A DNA stretch of 44,695 bases, from NCBI GenBank assembly GCA_045591985.1, contig JAZNTV010000020.1:1-44695 (forward strand), in the 5' to 3' direction. The notes under the pieces were generated by a model. That model was not told the DNA's origin. It saw nothing but the letters and a program-made list of their open reading frames with translations, and did no database searches. Both the position numbers and the translations under genes were made by a program. Below, piece by piece: positions 23,760 through 32,373 of this stretch (the first letter of the stretch is position 1; the number at the start of each line of letters is the position of its first letter). The DNA comes from SIG588 sp045591985 (GTDB lineage: Bacteria > Bacillota > Clostridia > Oscillospirales > Acutalibacteraceae).

Positions 23760-26090
23760 GTGGGGGTATGTATTTGGCACGATCGCTATGCCAAGGATTG
23801 GATGCGTGCTTTTCCGCTCGGCAACGGGCGGATCGGTGCAATGGTATACGGCGATCCGCAGTGCGAAACGGTAGAATTTAATGAAGAATCACTGTGGTGT
23901 GGGTATCAAAATCAAGAGAAAAATCCGGCGGCAACCGCGGTGCTGCCGGAGTTGCGCCAACGGCTGTTTGCGGGGGAATTTTCCGAAGCGGCGGCGCTGT
24001 GTACCGAGAATTTTTTGGCCGAGCCGCGCTCGGTGCGCACGTATGAAAGTTTCGGGGAAATGACCGTGACGTTTACGGACGATACCGCCGTTGACGGTTA
24101 CCGCAAGGAGTTGCGACTGGATGACGCGGTGGTGCGGGTCTCCTACCAAAAGGAGGGGGCACGTTTTTGCAGTGAGTCTTTTGTGAGTACGGCTTACGAC
24201 GTGTTTGCCTATCGTATGACGTGTGATCGACCGTTTTCCTGCACGGTGGGGTATTGCCGCAGTAAAGACGGTGTGACGACGGCGCTCGCCGCCGATAGGT
24301 TGCGCTGTGCGGGTCAGGTGACTTTCCCGACGACCGAATGGCATGGAGAAGGCGGCGTCGGTCTGCACTTTTGTGCTGAGCTGAAAGCCGTGAGCGACGG
24401 GACGGTGTCGGCGGCGGGCGATACGCTTGCGGTCGCGGATGCCACGGTGCTTACGGTGTATGTCAGTCTGGCGACCGACTACGATGTTACGACCTATAAC
24501 ATCAACCGAGCGATCGACCCTGTCGACAACGCGGCGGTGCGACTGGCGGAGGTCTGCCGTGTCGACTACGATACCGTGAGAGAGGCTCATATCGTCGAGA
24601 ATCGCGCACTGTTCCGTCGGGTGGAATTGACGGTGGAAGCACCGTCGCATGACGATATCCCCACCGATGAGCGGTTACGCCGTGTACAGGCGGGGGCTGA
24701 GGATGTCGGGCTGTCTCTTTTGTATTTTCATTTTGGGCGGTATTTATTGCAGTCTTGCTCGGGTAAACGGGCAACCTTGCCCGCCAATTTACAAGGGATC
24801 TGGTGTAATGGGTTTGCGCCGCCGTGGGGAAGCGATTATCACACCAACATCAATCTGCAAATGAACTATTGGCCTGCCGAGGCGGCCAATATGAGCGAGA
24901 CGGTGCACCCGCTGATCCACTTTATGAAGATGGTGAGCGCGTTTGGCCGCGAGACGGCGCGCGAACTGTACGGTGCCGACGGATGGGTGATCCATCACAC
25001 CACCAATGCGTTCGGCCGCACAGGTGTGCACGATTACGTACAGTGCGGGCTGTTTCCGATGGCGGGCCCGTGGATGTGTCTTAATTTGTGGGAACACTAC
25101 GAATACACCGGTGATCGTGCGTATCTCGCGGACGTGTTCCCGATCCTGAAGGGTGCTTGCACCTTCGTGTTGGATTTCCTTGTGGAAGGGCCGGACGGCT
25201 ATTTGGTAACCGCCCCGTCCAATTCCCCCGAAAATACCTTTTTGTATATTGATAAAAACGGCGAGCAAAAAGCGGAAATGTTCACCTATGGTGCGACCAT
25301 TGATTTTGAGATCATTCGTTCGCTGTTTGAAAATACGGCCTATGCCTGCGGGCAGCTTCACGACGAGGCATTTGCCGCACGCTTGACGGACACCTTACAT
25401 CGGTTGCCGCCGCTTCGTGTGAGCGAACGGTACGGAACCGTTTGCGAGTGGATACATGACTTCGAAGAGGCGGAGCCGGGCCATCGGCATATCTCGCATT
25501 TGTTTGGACTGTATCCCGCCGATCAGATCAACGAGACCGACCCCGTGTTGTATGAGGCGGCTCGTCGTACGATCGATCGCCGCTTGGTACACGGCGGCGG
25601 TGCCACCGGTTGGTCACGGGCGTGGATCATCAATTTCTTCGCCCGCCTGCGCGACGGCGCGGCGGCCGGATATCATTTAGAGCAGTTGATGAAACTTTCC
25701 ACCGCCGAAAACCTGTTTGATATGCATCCGCCGTTTCAAATTGACGGCAATTTCGGCGGAACGGCGGGGATTTGCGAAATGTTGATTCAAAGCCATTTGG
25801 GAGTGACGGATGCACGCATCATCACGCTTTTGCCTGCCCTGCCGCCCGCTTGGTGCAACGGCGAAGTGAAGGGACTTCGCGCCCGCGGCGGATTTTTAGT
25901 GGATCTGGTTTGGAAAAATTGTGTGCCCGTTACGGTGACGGTTACGGCAACGCGTACGAGTGTGTTGCGGTTGAAGTGCAACACCGCCGTTGCGTCCGCT
26001 ACGATGCCGTATACAACGGAGGGGGATGTTTTGGTAACCCCTATGGACGAAAAGAAACAAGTAACGATCACGTTTGAGGTGGGGAAATGA
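23760..26090 (+). CDS. GH95 alpha-L-fucosidase family protein
   Basis: The 776-residue product belongs to GH95, inverting alpha-1,2-L-fucosidases (some members act on alpha-L-galactosides). The N-terminal beta domain starts with the typical AFPLGNGRIGAMVYG and NEESLWCGYQNQEKNP. The (alpha/alpha)6 catalytic domain carries HTNINLQMNYWPAEAANMSE (paired Asn at about 363 and 365), APSNSPENTF (candidate acid Glu about 491) and QIDGNFGGTAGICEML (Asp about 662), in the order of the well-studied Bifidobacterium enzyme. The start is a GTG at 23760 behind AGAGGAGG; no in-frame ATG is near. No signal peptide is seen. Its stop overlaps the GH78-like start by 4 nt. Confidence 0.93.
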   Translation: MGVCIWHDRYAKDWMRAFPLGNGRIGAMVYGDPQCETVEFNEESLWCGYQNQEKNPAATAVLPELRQRLFAGEFSEAAALCTENFLAEPRSVRTYESFGEMTVTFTDDTAVDGYRKELRLDDAVVRVSYQKEGARFCSESFVSTAYDVFAYRMTCDRPFSCTVGYCRSKDGVTTALAADRLRCAGQVTFPTTEWHGEGGVGLHFCAELKAVSDGTVSAAGDTLAVADATVLTVYVSLATDYDVTTYNINRAIDPVDNAAVRLAEVCRVDYDTVREAHIVENRALFRRVELTVEAPSHDDIPTDERLRRVQAGAEDVGLSLLYFHFGRYLLQSCSGKRATLPANLQGIWCNGFAPPWGSDYHTNINLQMNYWPAEAANMSETVHPLIHFMKMVSAFGRETARELYGADGWVIHHTTNAFGRTGVHDYVQCGLFPMAGPWMCLNLWEHYEYTGDRAYLADVFPILKGACTFVLDFLVEGPDGYLVTAPSNSPENTFLYIDKNGEQKAEMFTYGATIDFEIIRSLFENTAYACGQLHDEAFAARLTDTLHRLPPLRVSERYGTVCEWIHDFEEAEPGHRHISHLFGLYPADQINETDPVLYEAARRTIDRRLVHGGGATGWSRAWIINFFARLRDGAAAGYHLEQLMKLSTAENLFDMHPPFQIDGNFGGTAGICEMLIQSHLGVTDARIITLLPALPPAWCNGEVKGLRARGGFLVDLVWKNCVPVTVTVTATRTSVLRLKCNTAVASATMPYTTEGDVLVTPMDEKKQVTITFEVGK

Positions 26091-27952
26091 ATACGTTTGG
26101 CACAGCGCAATGGATATGGTACACGACCGTGGTAAAACCCAATTCCTACGGCGAGTTTTGCGACCGTTTCACCTATACGGGCGGCACGGTCGTCTGTCAC
26201 CTGTCGGTGGACGGTGATTATACGCTGTATGTGAACGGACGGTATGCCGCTTCCAACCAATATGCGGATTTTGAGCATTATAAGATATACGACAGTGTGG
26301 ATATCACACCGTATTTGACACCGGGCGAGAACACGCTGACCGTGCTGGTGTGGCATGTCGGTATTCCGACGTTTTGGTATACACCCGCGAAGGCGGGCTT
26401 GCTGTATGCGGTGGAGTGCAACGGCAAGATCTTGTGTGCGAGCGGGGAGACCACCCTTTCCCGCGAAGAACCGCATTATGTGAGCGGTTATGAAAAATGC
26501 GTGACGATGCAACTCGGGCCGAGTTTCCGTTACGATGCGTCGGCATCCGATGAGCTGCCGTTTTCCGACAGCGTGGTAGTGGAGAAAAGCGCAAAAATGT
26601 ACCCCCGCCCTATTGCCAAGTCGGTGGTTCATCCACGTGCCGCGGTGACGGTGTTGAAGGAGGAGGGAACTCGTTTTTTGGTGGACCTCGGCGCCGAAAC
26701 GGTGGGATTGCTGTCGTTGCAATTTACCTCACCCGTGTCGCAGACGCTTACGGTGGCGTGGGGTGAGCATATCGAAGACGGCGGGGTGCGCCGCCGTATC
26801 GCGGATCGCGATTTCAGCGTAGAATATGTGGCGCGGGCGGGCGAAAACAACTTCACGAACTACATGTTGCGTCTCGGCGGACGATATATCGAAGTGTTTT
26901 GCGAAACGCCCATTAAAGTGGACTATATCGGCGTGCTTCCGCAAACCTATCCCGTTTCCCGCCGAAAATACCAAACGGCCGATCCGACGGATCAGCCGTT
27001 GTATGATTGTTGTGTGACCACGCTTGAGCGGTGTATGCTCGAACATTACGTGGATACCCCGTGGCGCGAACAGGGTCTGTATGTCTATGATTCACGTAAC
27101 CAGATGCTGTGCGGGTATCGCGCCTTTGTTGACGGGAACCGCGACTACGCACGCGCCAATCTGCTGCTTATTGCGCAGGATAAGCGAGAGGACGACTTCC
27201 TTTCCATCACCTATCCCTGCGGCAGTACACAGGTTATTCCTTCGTTTTCGCTTTACTATTTCACGGCTGTGCGAGAGTATATGGAGCACACCGGCGACCT
27301 CTCGCTTGGTGAGGCGGTATATCCCAAACTGCTGTCTATCCTTGCGGCGTTTAAGCCGCATATGCATGACGGACTGATGCACTCTATCGAGGGGGCAGAT
27401 TATTGGAACTTCTATGATTGGTCGGAAGGAATGGCGGTTCCTTCGGGCGATACTGCGGATGTGATGGTGAATGTGCTGTGTGTGTTGGCGCTTCGAAACA
27501 TGAAAACCATCGCACAAATGCTTCGAAAACCCTTTTCCGAAGACGGGTGGCTGGCGGCACTGTGCCCGGCGGTGAAAGCTGCGTTTTACGACCCCAAAAA
27601 CGGGTGTTTTGCCTTTACACAGGGCGGAACCCTCTTCCATGCGTTGCCCAACGCCTTGGCGGTGTTGGCGGGACTTACGACCGTCGACGAAACCGCGGTG
27701 ATCGCCGCCGCTCTGAAGGCGGGACGATTGTCGCCTTGCTCACTCAGCATGAAAGGGTTTCTGTATGATGCGGTTCTTTCGGCGGACGCTGACAATACGG
27801 CGTGGATACGGGAGGATATCCGTCGCACGTACCGTCCGATGCTTGCGGCGGGGGCCACTACCGTGTGGGAAGTGGCGGAAGGGGCCGCGGCATTTGACGA
27901 TGCGGGCAGTTTGTGCCACGGATGGAGTGCTTTGCCGATCTTGTACTTATAA
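26087..27952 (+). CDS. GH78-like alpha-L-rhamnosidase
   Basis: The 621-residue protein, coupled to the GH95 gene by an ATGA overlap, has an N-terminal carbohydrate-binding-like beta domain (CHLSVDGDYTLYVNGRYAAS), a central beta-sandwich (VDLGAETVGLLSLQF, typical of GH78) and an (alpha/alpha)6 catalytic domain beginning near residue 310. The family motif DCPxRxE appears as DTPWREQGLYVYDSRNQ at 323-339, followed by FLSITYPCGSTQVIPSFSLYY. It is shorter than most GH78 enzymes (800-1100 residues). Function as a rhamnosidase is likely but not certain; coupling with a fucosidase suggests action on a glycan with 6-deoxy sugars. Confidence 0.85.
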   Translation: MNTFGTAQWIWYTTVVKPNSYGEFCDRFTYTGGTVVCHLSVDGDYTLYVNGRYAASNQYADFEHYKIYDSVDITPYLTPGENTLTVLVWHVGIPTFWYTPAKAGLLYAVECNGKILCASGETTLSREEPHYVSGYEKCVTMQLGPSFRYDASASDELPFSDSVVVEKSAKMYPRPIAKSVVHPRAAVTVLKEEGTRFLVDLGAETVGLLSLQFTSPVSQTLTVAWGEHIEDGGVRRRIADRDFSVEYVARAGENNFTNYMLRLGGRYIEVFCETPIKVDYIGVLPQTYPVSRRKYQTADPTDQPLYDCCVTTLERCMLEHYVDTPWREQGLYVYDSRNQMLCGYRAFVDGNRDYARANLLLIAQDKREDDFLSITYPCGSTQVIPSFSLYYFTAVREYMEHTGDLSLGEAVYPKLLSILAAFKPHMHDGLMHSIEGADYWNFYDWSEGMAVPSGDTADVMVNVLCVLALRNMKTIAQMLRKPFSEDGWLAALCPAVKAAFYDPKNGCFAFTQGGTLFHALPNALAVLAGLTTVDETAVIAAALKAGRLSPCSLSMKGFLYDAVLSADADNTAWIREDIRRTYRPMLAAGATTVWEVAEGAAAFDDAGSLCHGWSALPILYL

Positions 27953-29056
27953 AGTTGTCGTATCCACGATGAAGAGAACCGCTCCGCGCACCGACCACTC
28001 GTAATTCAACGTGGCGATGATGTACAACTTGCCGTCGTGTTCTGTGGCGGCAGGGTAATGGCACGCGACGGCATTGCGCAACGGCACGCGGTCCTTGTCA
28101 AACAGGATCGCGCGTTCACTGAAGGTGTTACTGCCTGCGTCGCCCACGTATAACGCCAGACGGGAACGATCGAGTTTGTCGATATTGGCGACCAAAAAGG
28201 GGCGACCGTCGGAGAGGCGGCCGGCGTACATTTTGCTTCCGACATACGGTATATCGTGACAGGTAACGGCACCGAAATGTTCACCGCCGTTTTCGGAGAC
28301 ATACACGAGCGGCACACGGCGGTTGTCGTTACGGCAGAACATAAAGAGCGTATGTTCGTCTTCAAGTGCGGTGATCTCGGGGTGGATCAGCGTTGTCCCG
28401 TCGGGAAGGTCGCCGTTTTCGGCGATCTTCACCAAGCGCCAATCGCCGTCGGCCGTTCCGCTGTCGCTGATCAGTACAGCGGGGGTGTTGGGAAATCCGT
28501 CGAGTTCGGCGATGCGGCCGGGGAGCAAGCATTTCCCGTTCGGCAGATGAATCACGTTGGTGTTGAGTTTAAAAGGGATCGGCTTCGACCATACCAATTC
28601 AAAGCGGTCGGTCTCCTCGTTCAGCACATACAGATCCAGAGCATGAATGAGGTCAACACCCACCATTTCATTTACAAACATATACAGCCGTCCGTCGAAC
28701 CGACCGTATACCGGCGGGCAATAGAGGATCGCCGTTGTCGGGTCTTCGCACAGAATTTCCAACGGACGCCAGGTCTTGCCGCCGTCGAACGAGCGTTTCC
28801 CGCAGATAGGTGTATAGCCGGACAGCTCATGCTCGCGATTGTGATACCATGCGGCGTATAACACGCCTTTGTGCGCAATAACGGCGGTTTCGTGCAGGAA
28901 TCGGAACGTATCATTCGGTTCGCAGACCGAAACGGTCTGTATCTGCGGCGAAACATCCGCAACGGTATCGCTTAAAAACCGTTGTTTAGGCAGTGTATCG
29001 GCCAACGCGGCGTCGTCCGCCGTGAAAAAATCATGAATACATACAGATGGTTCCAT
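27947..29056 (-). CDS. Sialidase-fold (BNR/Asp-box) protein
   Basis: The 369-residue product shows a six-bladed beta-propeller of the exo-sialidase superfamily. A clear Asp-box, RSFDGGKTWRPL, lies near residue 75, and other blade motifs include VYVSENGGEHFGAV, HPEITALEDEHTLFMFCRND and NAVACHYPAATEHDGKLYIIATLNYEW. Whether the catalytic Arg triad and Tyr/Glu pair of true sialidases are complete cannot be decided by eye; related proteins without sialidase activity exist. The ATG at 29056 lies behind GGAGGG; an upstream in-frame start at 29110 would be at the -35 box. No signal peptide. Its stop shares TTATAA with the convergent GH78-like gene. Confidence 0.75.
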   Translation of the reverse strand: MEPSVCIHDFFTADDAALADTLPKQRFLSDTVADVSPQIQTVSVCEPNDTFRFLHETAVIAHKGVLYAAWYHNREHELSGYTPICGKRSFDGGKTWRPLEILCEDPTTAILYCPPVYGRFDGRLYMFVNEMVGVDLIHALDLYVLNEETDRFELVWSKPIPFKLNTNVIHLPNGKCLLPGRIAELDGFPNTPAVLISDSGTADGDWRLVKIAENGDLPDGTTLIHPEITALEDEHTLFMFCRNDNRRVPLVYVSENGGEHFGAVTCHDIPYVGSKMYAGRLSDGRPFLVANIDKLDRSRLALYVGDAGSNTFSERAILFDKDRVPLRNAVACHYPAATEHDGKLYIIATLNYEWSVRGAVLFIVDTTTL

Positions 29057-29066
29057 GTGTTTCCCT

Positions 29067-29110
29067 CCTATAACTAATTTAGTTATAGGATATGTGCGCC
29101 GTTTTGTCAA
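29067..29110 (-). promoter_or_regulatory. Promoter with palindromic operator upstream of the sialidase-fold gene
   Basis: On the minus strand, TTGACA (29105-29110), 17 bp, TATAAC (29082-29087). A perfect palindrome, CCTATAACTA-ATT-TAGTTATAGG (29067-29089), covers the -10 and the transcription start and ends at the ribosome binding site. This geometry fits control by a dimeric repressor, which is not encoded next to it. Confidence 0.8.
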
Positions 29111-29170
29111 GGGGAGATTTCCTGCGCCGAAATGTGGGGGTATATTGTGGAACGAGGAGGTGTGGTGAAT

Positions 29171-30493
29171 ATGCGATTTGTCCTTTCCGTTTTATTGAAT
29201 ACGCTGATCCTTGCGTTGGTTGCGAACGGTTTTGCCTGGATGTCGCTGTATCCTGTGAGCATTTATTTCTTGGTTGCCGCCTTTGTGCTGGCAAATGTTT
29301 TTGCAGGTACGTGGATATGGCATATTTCCAATAAGCGTGTGGCCGTCTGTCAACACGGTACGGTCTTACTGTTTGCGTTTTACCTGTCGGTGCTGGTCAG
29401 TGTTGTCTATCAGATCATCTTTGCCGTTATCACCGTGCCGACCGACTACCGAAAATTCCTTTGGAATCTCGCTGTGTGTTTCGGTGTGCATTTTGTTGTT
29501 TTTTGGAACGGGATCCTTTGTGTCTATCTTACATCGGCGCAGTTGGGGCTGAAACTGCGTGTGGCGGGAATCGTCTGCGGTATGATACCGATCGTCAACC
29601 TCATCGTGTTGTTCTTTATTTTGAAGAAAAGTACCGAAGAATGCTTGCTGGAACACCGAAAAGTCGAGATCAATAAGCAACGGAAAGCGCAAAAAGTGTG
29701 TGCCACGACCTATCCGCTCCTTATGGTGCACGGCGTGTTTTTTCGGGACACCAAGTATTTTAATTATTGGGGACGAATCCCGAGAGAACTGGAAGCTAAC
29801 GGCGCCGTGATCTACTACGGCGAGCATTCGTCAGCGGCTTCGGTGGCGGATTGCGCTGCGGAATTACAGGTGCGTATTGAGGAGGTGCTTGCGCAAACAG
29901 GGGCTGAAAAGGTGAATATCATTGCCCATTCCAAAGGCGGACTGGATGCGCGCTATGCTATTGCCAAACTCGGCATCGGCGACCGCGTTGCCTCGCTTAC
30001 GACCATCAATACACCGCATCACGGGTGTTTATACGCCGATTATCTGTTGACCAAAATACCGAAGTCAATGCAAAACCGTGTGGCTAAAACCTACAATTCC
30101 GCGCTGAAGCGTTTGGGGGAGGAAACCCCCGACTTTTTTGCCGCGGTAGGGGATCTGACCGACGCCTATTGTCGCCGCCTGAACGCGGAATGCCCTACGC
30201 CCGAAGGTGTTTTTTGCCAAAGCGTAGGATCGGTGTTGACCCGCGCCACCCACGGGAAGTTCCCTTTGAATTTTTCGTATTATTTGGTAAAGCACTTCGG
30301 CGGGGCTAACGACGGCTTGGTGAGTGAAACGTCCTTCGCCTGGGGCGAAAAGTATACTCTGTTGAAATCGCCGAAAAAACGCGGTATTTCTCACGGTGAC
30401 GTGATCGATCTGAATCGTGAAAACATCAGTGGGTTCGATGTGCGCGAGTTTTATGTGGGGCTTGTGAACGATTTAAAAGAGAGAGGATTGTAA
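29171..30493 (+). CDS. Membrane-anchored lipase-like alpha/beta hydrolase
   Basis: The 440-residue product combines four to five N-terminal membrane helices (about residues 1-165; starts RFVLSVLLNTLILALVANG) with a triacylglycerol-lipase-type alpha/beta hydrolase domain (about 195-440). The hydrolase part has YPLLMVHGVFFRD (oxyanion region), NIIAHSKGGLDARYA with the nucleophile Ser in A-H-S-K-G, NTPHHG, and DGLVSETSFAWG / GISHGDVIDL near the catalytic Asp and His. It probably acts on lipids or esters at the membrane, and the hydrolase side is likely cytoplasmic or outside depending on the helix count. ATG 29171 follows GAGGAGGTG. It is divergent from the sialidase-fold gene. Confidence 0.82.
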   Translation: MRFVLSVLLNTLILALVANGFAWMSLYPVSIYFLVAAFVLANVFAGTWIWHISNKRVAVCQHGTVLLFAFYLSVLVSVVYQIIFAVITVPTDYRKFLWNLAVCFGVHFVVFWNGILCVYLTSAQLGLKLRVAGIVCGMIPIVNLIVLFFILKKSTEECLLEHRKVEINKQRKAQKVCATTYPLLMVHGVFFRDTKYFNYWGRIPRELEANGAVIYYGEHSSAASVADCAAELQVRIEEVLAQTGAEKVNIIAHSKGGLDARYAIAKLGIGDRVASLTTINTPHHGCLYADYLLTKIPKSMQNRVAKTYNSALKRLGEETPDFFAAVGDLTDAYCRRLNAECPTPEGVFCQSVGSVLTRATHGKFPLNFSYYLVKHFGGANDGLVSETSFAWGEKYTLLKSPKKRGISHGDVIDLNRENISGFDVREFYVGLVNDLKERGL

Positions 30494-30637
30494 GCACGTG
30501 GGGGCGACAGAAGGGCGAGAGGCGACGGCTTGCGTATACGGTATACCGATAGCCGAGTCGCATGTGTTGGTGCAGGCCGTTGTGTATCCGCATTAGAACG
30601 GCGGTGCGGTATAATTATTCTACCGGGAGGTTCTCTT

Positions 30638-31096
30638 ATGAACTTTCAATTAAACTTCACAAGTAGTCCTCAGAAAGAAAGAGAGCTTTTGGCATTTCTA
30701 GTGAACGAATGTGACTGTACTATTTTAAAAGGTTACGGAGAAGATAAGAATTTTTCTGTCAATATTCAGGAGGCGCCATCCTTGCACCTATATGTTATCG
30801 TCCCCCAAAGCTATGCGAATATTGTCCGTATAGAAGCTGTTTGCAATCAGGATTTAGGCGCTAATTTCAGTGTTTATCCGTTTGATGAAAACGGCTGTAA
30901 TTTCCCGCTTATTCGATACGAACGATTTGAAGATCTCTATCGTATGTATGCCGGTATTTCTACTATGGACAGTCAAAGCAAGACGGCAATCAAAGCAATT
31001 CTTAAGAGAATCAAACAATGGGTCAAAACCAACGCTACCTCTCGCCGACGTGAAGGCACACCGTTTTGCGGTATCACGGTTTATAATTTAACGTAA
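30638..31096 (+). CDS. AT-rich orphan protein, 152 residues
   Basis: A cytoplasmic-looking 152-residue protein (MNFQLNFTSSPQKERELLAF ...) with no recognised domain. ATG 30638 follows GGGAGG, and a TATAAT -10 lies at 30610-30615 without a clear -35. The coding sequence is visibly poorer in G and C than the flanking genes and uses codons such as TTA, ATA and AGA more often, a sign of horizontal acquisition. It ends before a strong bidirectional hairpin at 31115. It could be a small immunity-type or phage-derived protein, but there is no positive evidence for either. Confidence 0.7.
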   Translation: MNFQLNFTSSPQKERELLAFLVNECDCTILKGYGEDKNFSVNIQEAPSLHLYVIVPQSYANIVRIEAVCNQDLGANFSVYPFDENGCNFPLIRYERFEDLYRMYAGISTMDSQSKTAIKAILKRIKQWVKTNATSRRREGTPFCGITVYNLT

Positions 31097-31114
31097 AAGC
31101 ACATTTGATAATCA

Positions 31115-31150
31115 CACAAAAGGCTCGACCGATTTGTCAAGCCTTTTGTG
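31115..31150. terminator. Bidirectional intrinsic terminator
   Basis: Arms CACAAAAGGCT and AGCCTTTTGTG around a 14-nt loop, with additional imperfect pairing inside. It ends the 30638 gene and would also have ended a transcript of the decayed spoVAC fragment. Confidence 0.8.
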
Positions 31151-31154
31151 TTAG

Positions 31155-31272
31155 AATAAAGTTGTTATCCAACAGATAATTCCATACACACACTCGCCAC
31201 CGTGCGGGGACGATCACGGGGCCGGCGATGGTGAACATTTTTGCACCGAGGCTGAGGACGTAGCCTTCTGCC
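31155..31272 (-). pseudogene. Decayed 3' fragment of spoVAC
   Basis: The minus strand encodes EGYVLSLGAKMFTIAGPVIV, nearly identical to EGYVLGLGAKMFTIAGPVIV near the end of the intact SpoVAC (31930-32373). The DNA stays alignable to the end of the gene with two single-base deletions, which break the last helix. No 5' part is present. The fragment and the intact 3' end form direct repeats about 0.78 kb apart, on either side of the AT-rich lipoprotein gene. Confidence 0.9.
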
Positions 31273-31293
31273 GGTGTCAACTTAGGCCCCATA

Positions 31294-31322
31294 TTTACAT
31301 TTAATCGGCGGTGTTGTATAAT
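31294..31322 (+). promoter_or_regulatory. Promoter of the AT-rich lipoprotein gene
   Basis: TTTACA (31294-31299), 17 bp, TATAAT (31317-31322), about 20 bp before the start codon. Confidence 0.8.
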
Positions 31323-31341
31323 GCAAAAAGGGGGGTACGAA

Positions 31342-31887
31342 ATGAAAAAACGCTTTACGGTTCTATTAGTATTATTGCTATTATGCACCTCATTAACCGG
31401 TTGTTATCAAATCGACAGCAAAAGCACAACCGATTATCTGGCTTTTTATGAAAAAATGAGCACAATAATGCCAACCAGTTACGCTTCTCTTCCAAACCCC
31501 GAAGATATAGAAACAATTGATGATATATACTTGTTTTATTCTGACTACGATTTAATTGATAGCTATTACACAATATATCTTGAATGTAGTTTTTCTTCCG
31601 AAAAATACGAAACAGAAAAACAACGCGTTATAGATGATGCAAAACAATATGATTTTACTCTTTATGATTCAGAGTTGTTCTCATACGACTCAGTATATAT
31701 TAACCAATGCATAGAACATGATTCAGAGGGATTCATTGCTATTCAAGTTTCATATGCTTTGTTTGATGATGAGAACGATAAAATCATTTATGTTGATACT
31801 TTCGAAGAAGGAACAAAATCCGAATGGAAAACATCGTATATTCCCGAAAAATATCTTCCAAGTGATTTAATTGATTTAATCAAATAA
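31342..31887 (+). CDS. AT-rich orphan lipoprotein, 181 residues
   Basis: The product has a lipoprotein signal peptide (MKKRFTVLLVLLLLCTSLTGC; LTGC lipobox) and an acidic, Tyr/Asp/Ser-rich mature part of about 160 residues without a recognised domain. The ATG at 31342 is preferred over 31321 because AAAGGGGGGT precedes it and 31321 lies in the -10 box. GC content is about one third, far below the surrounding genes. It has its own promoter and a terminator, and is bracketed by the spoVAC fragment and the intact spoVAC, so it forms a self-contained, probably acquired cassette. Confidence 0.8.
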   Translation: MKKRFTVLLVLLLLCTSLTGCYQIDSKSTTDYLAFYEKMSTIMPTSYASLPNPEDIETIDDIYLFYSDYDLIDSYYTIYLECSFSSEKYETEKQRVIDDAKQYDFTLYDSELFSYDSVYINQCIEHDSEGFIAIQVSYALFDDENDKIIYVDTFEEGTKSEWKTSYIPEKYLPSDLIDLIK

Positions 31888-31894
31888 TCATATC

Positions 31895-31926
31895 AAAACA
31901 GGTGCCGATTGACCGGCACCTGTTTT
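31895..31926. terminator. Bidirectional intrinsic terminator
   Basis: Perfect 13-bp stem AAAACAGGTGCCG / CGGCACCTGTTTT with loop ATTGAC, between the lipoprotein gene and spoVAC. Confidence 0.92.
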
Positions 31927-31929
31927 GAT

Positions 31930-32373
31930 TTATATCATTGTTGTTACCCAATAAATCAACCCATACACCACACTCGCCACCGTGCCGTAGACGATCACGG
32001 GCCCCGCAATGGTAAACATCTTTGCGCCGAGTCCGAGCACGTAGCCCTCTGATTTGAATTCGATGGCGGGGGAAGAGACTGCGTTGGCAAACCCGGTGAT
32101 GGGGACCAGCGTACCGGCACCCGCCTGTTTCGCAAGGGCATCGTATAAATCAAGTGCGGTGAGCAGCACGCTTGCACCGATCAAGACGATACAGCACAGC
32201 GTGCGCGCTTCTTTCACGGTCAGCCCGTTCTGCACGGCGAGTGATGTGATCACCTGACCGACGGCACAGATAACACCGCCCACGAAAAAGGCTTTTACAC
32301 AATCGCGCAGGACGGGAGACGGCGGCGACGCCTTTTTGCTCATCATTTGATATTCTCGCTTGGTCATTTTCAT
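31930..32373 (-). CDS. spoVAC: Stage V sporulation protein AC
   Basis: The 147-residue membrane protein is SpoVAC, the mechanosensitive-channel-like subunit of the DPA channel in the spore inner membrane. It has four predicted helices; characteristic segments are AFFVGGVICAVGQ, GAGTLVPITGFANAVSSPAIEFKSEG and GLGAKMFTIAGPVIVYGTVAS. The start at 32373 has GGAGGTG in front. spoVAD, normally the next gene, is 9.5 kb away on the same strand. Upstream and divergent is a small gene with a palindromic promoter. Confidence 0.95.
   Translation of the reverse strand: MKMTKREYQMMSKKASPPSPVLRDCVKAFFVGGVICAVGQVITSLAVQNGLTVKEARTLCCIVLIGASVLLTALDLYDALAKQAGAGTLVPITGFANAVSSPAIEFKSEGYVLGLGAKMFTIAGPVIVYGTVASVVYGLIYWVTTMI

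Noticed and set aside
31137..31388. 83-codon minus-strand frame as a second spoVAC gene
   Set aside because: Only the last third of spoVAC is recognisable, it is frameshifted, and the frame's start lies antisense inside the lipoprotein gene. It is listed as a pseudogene.
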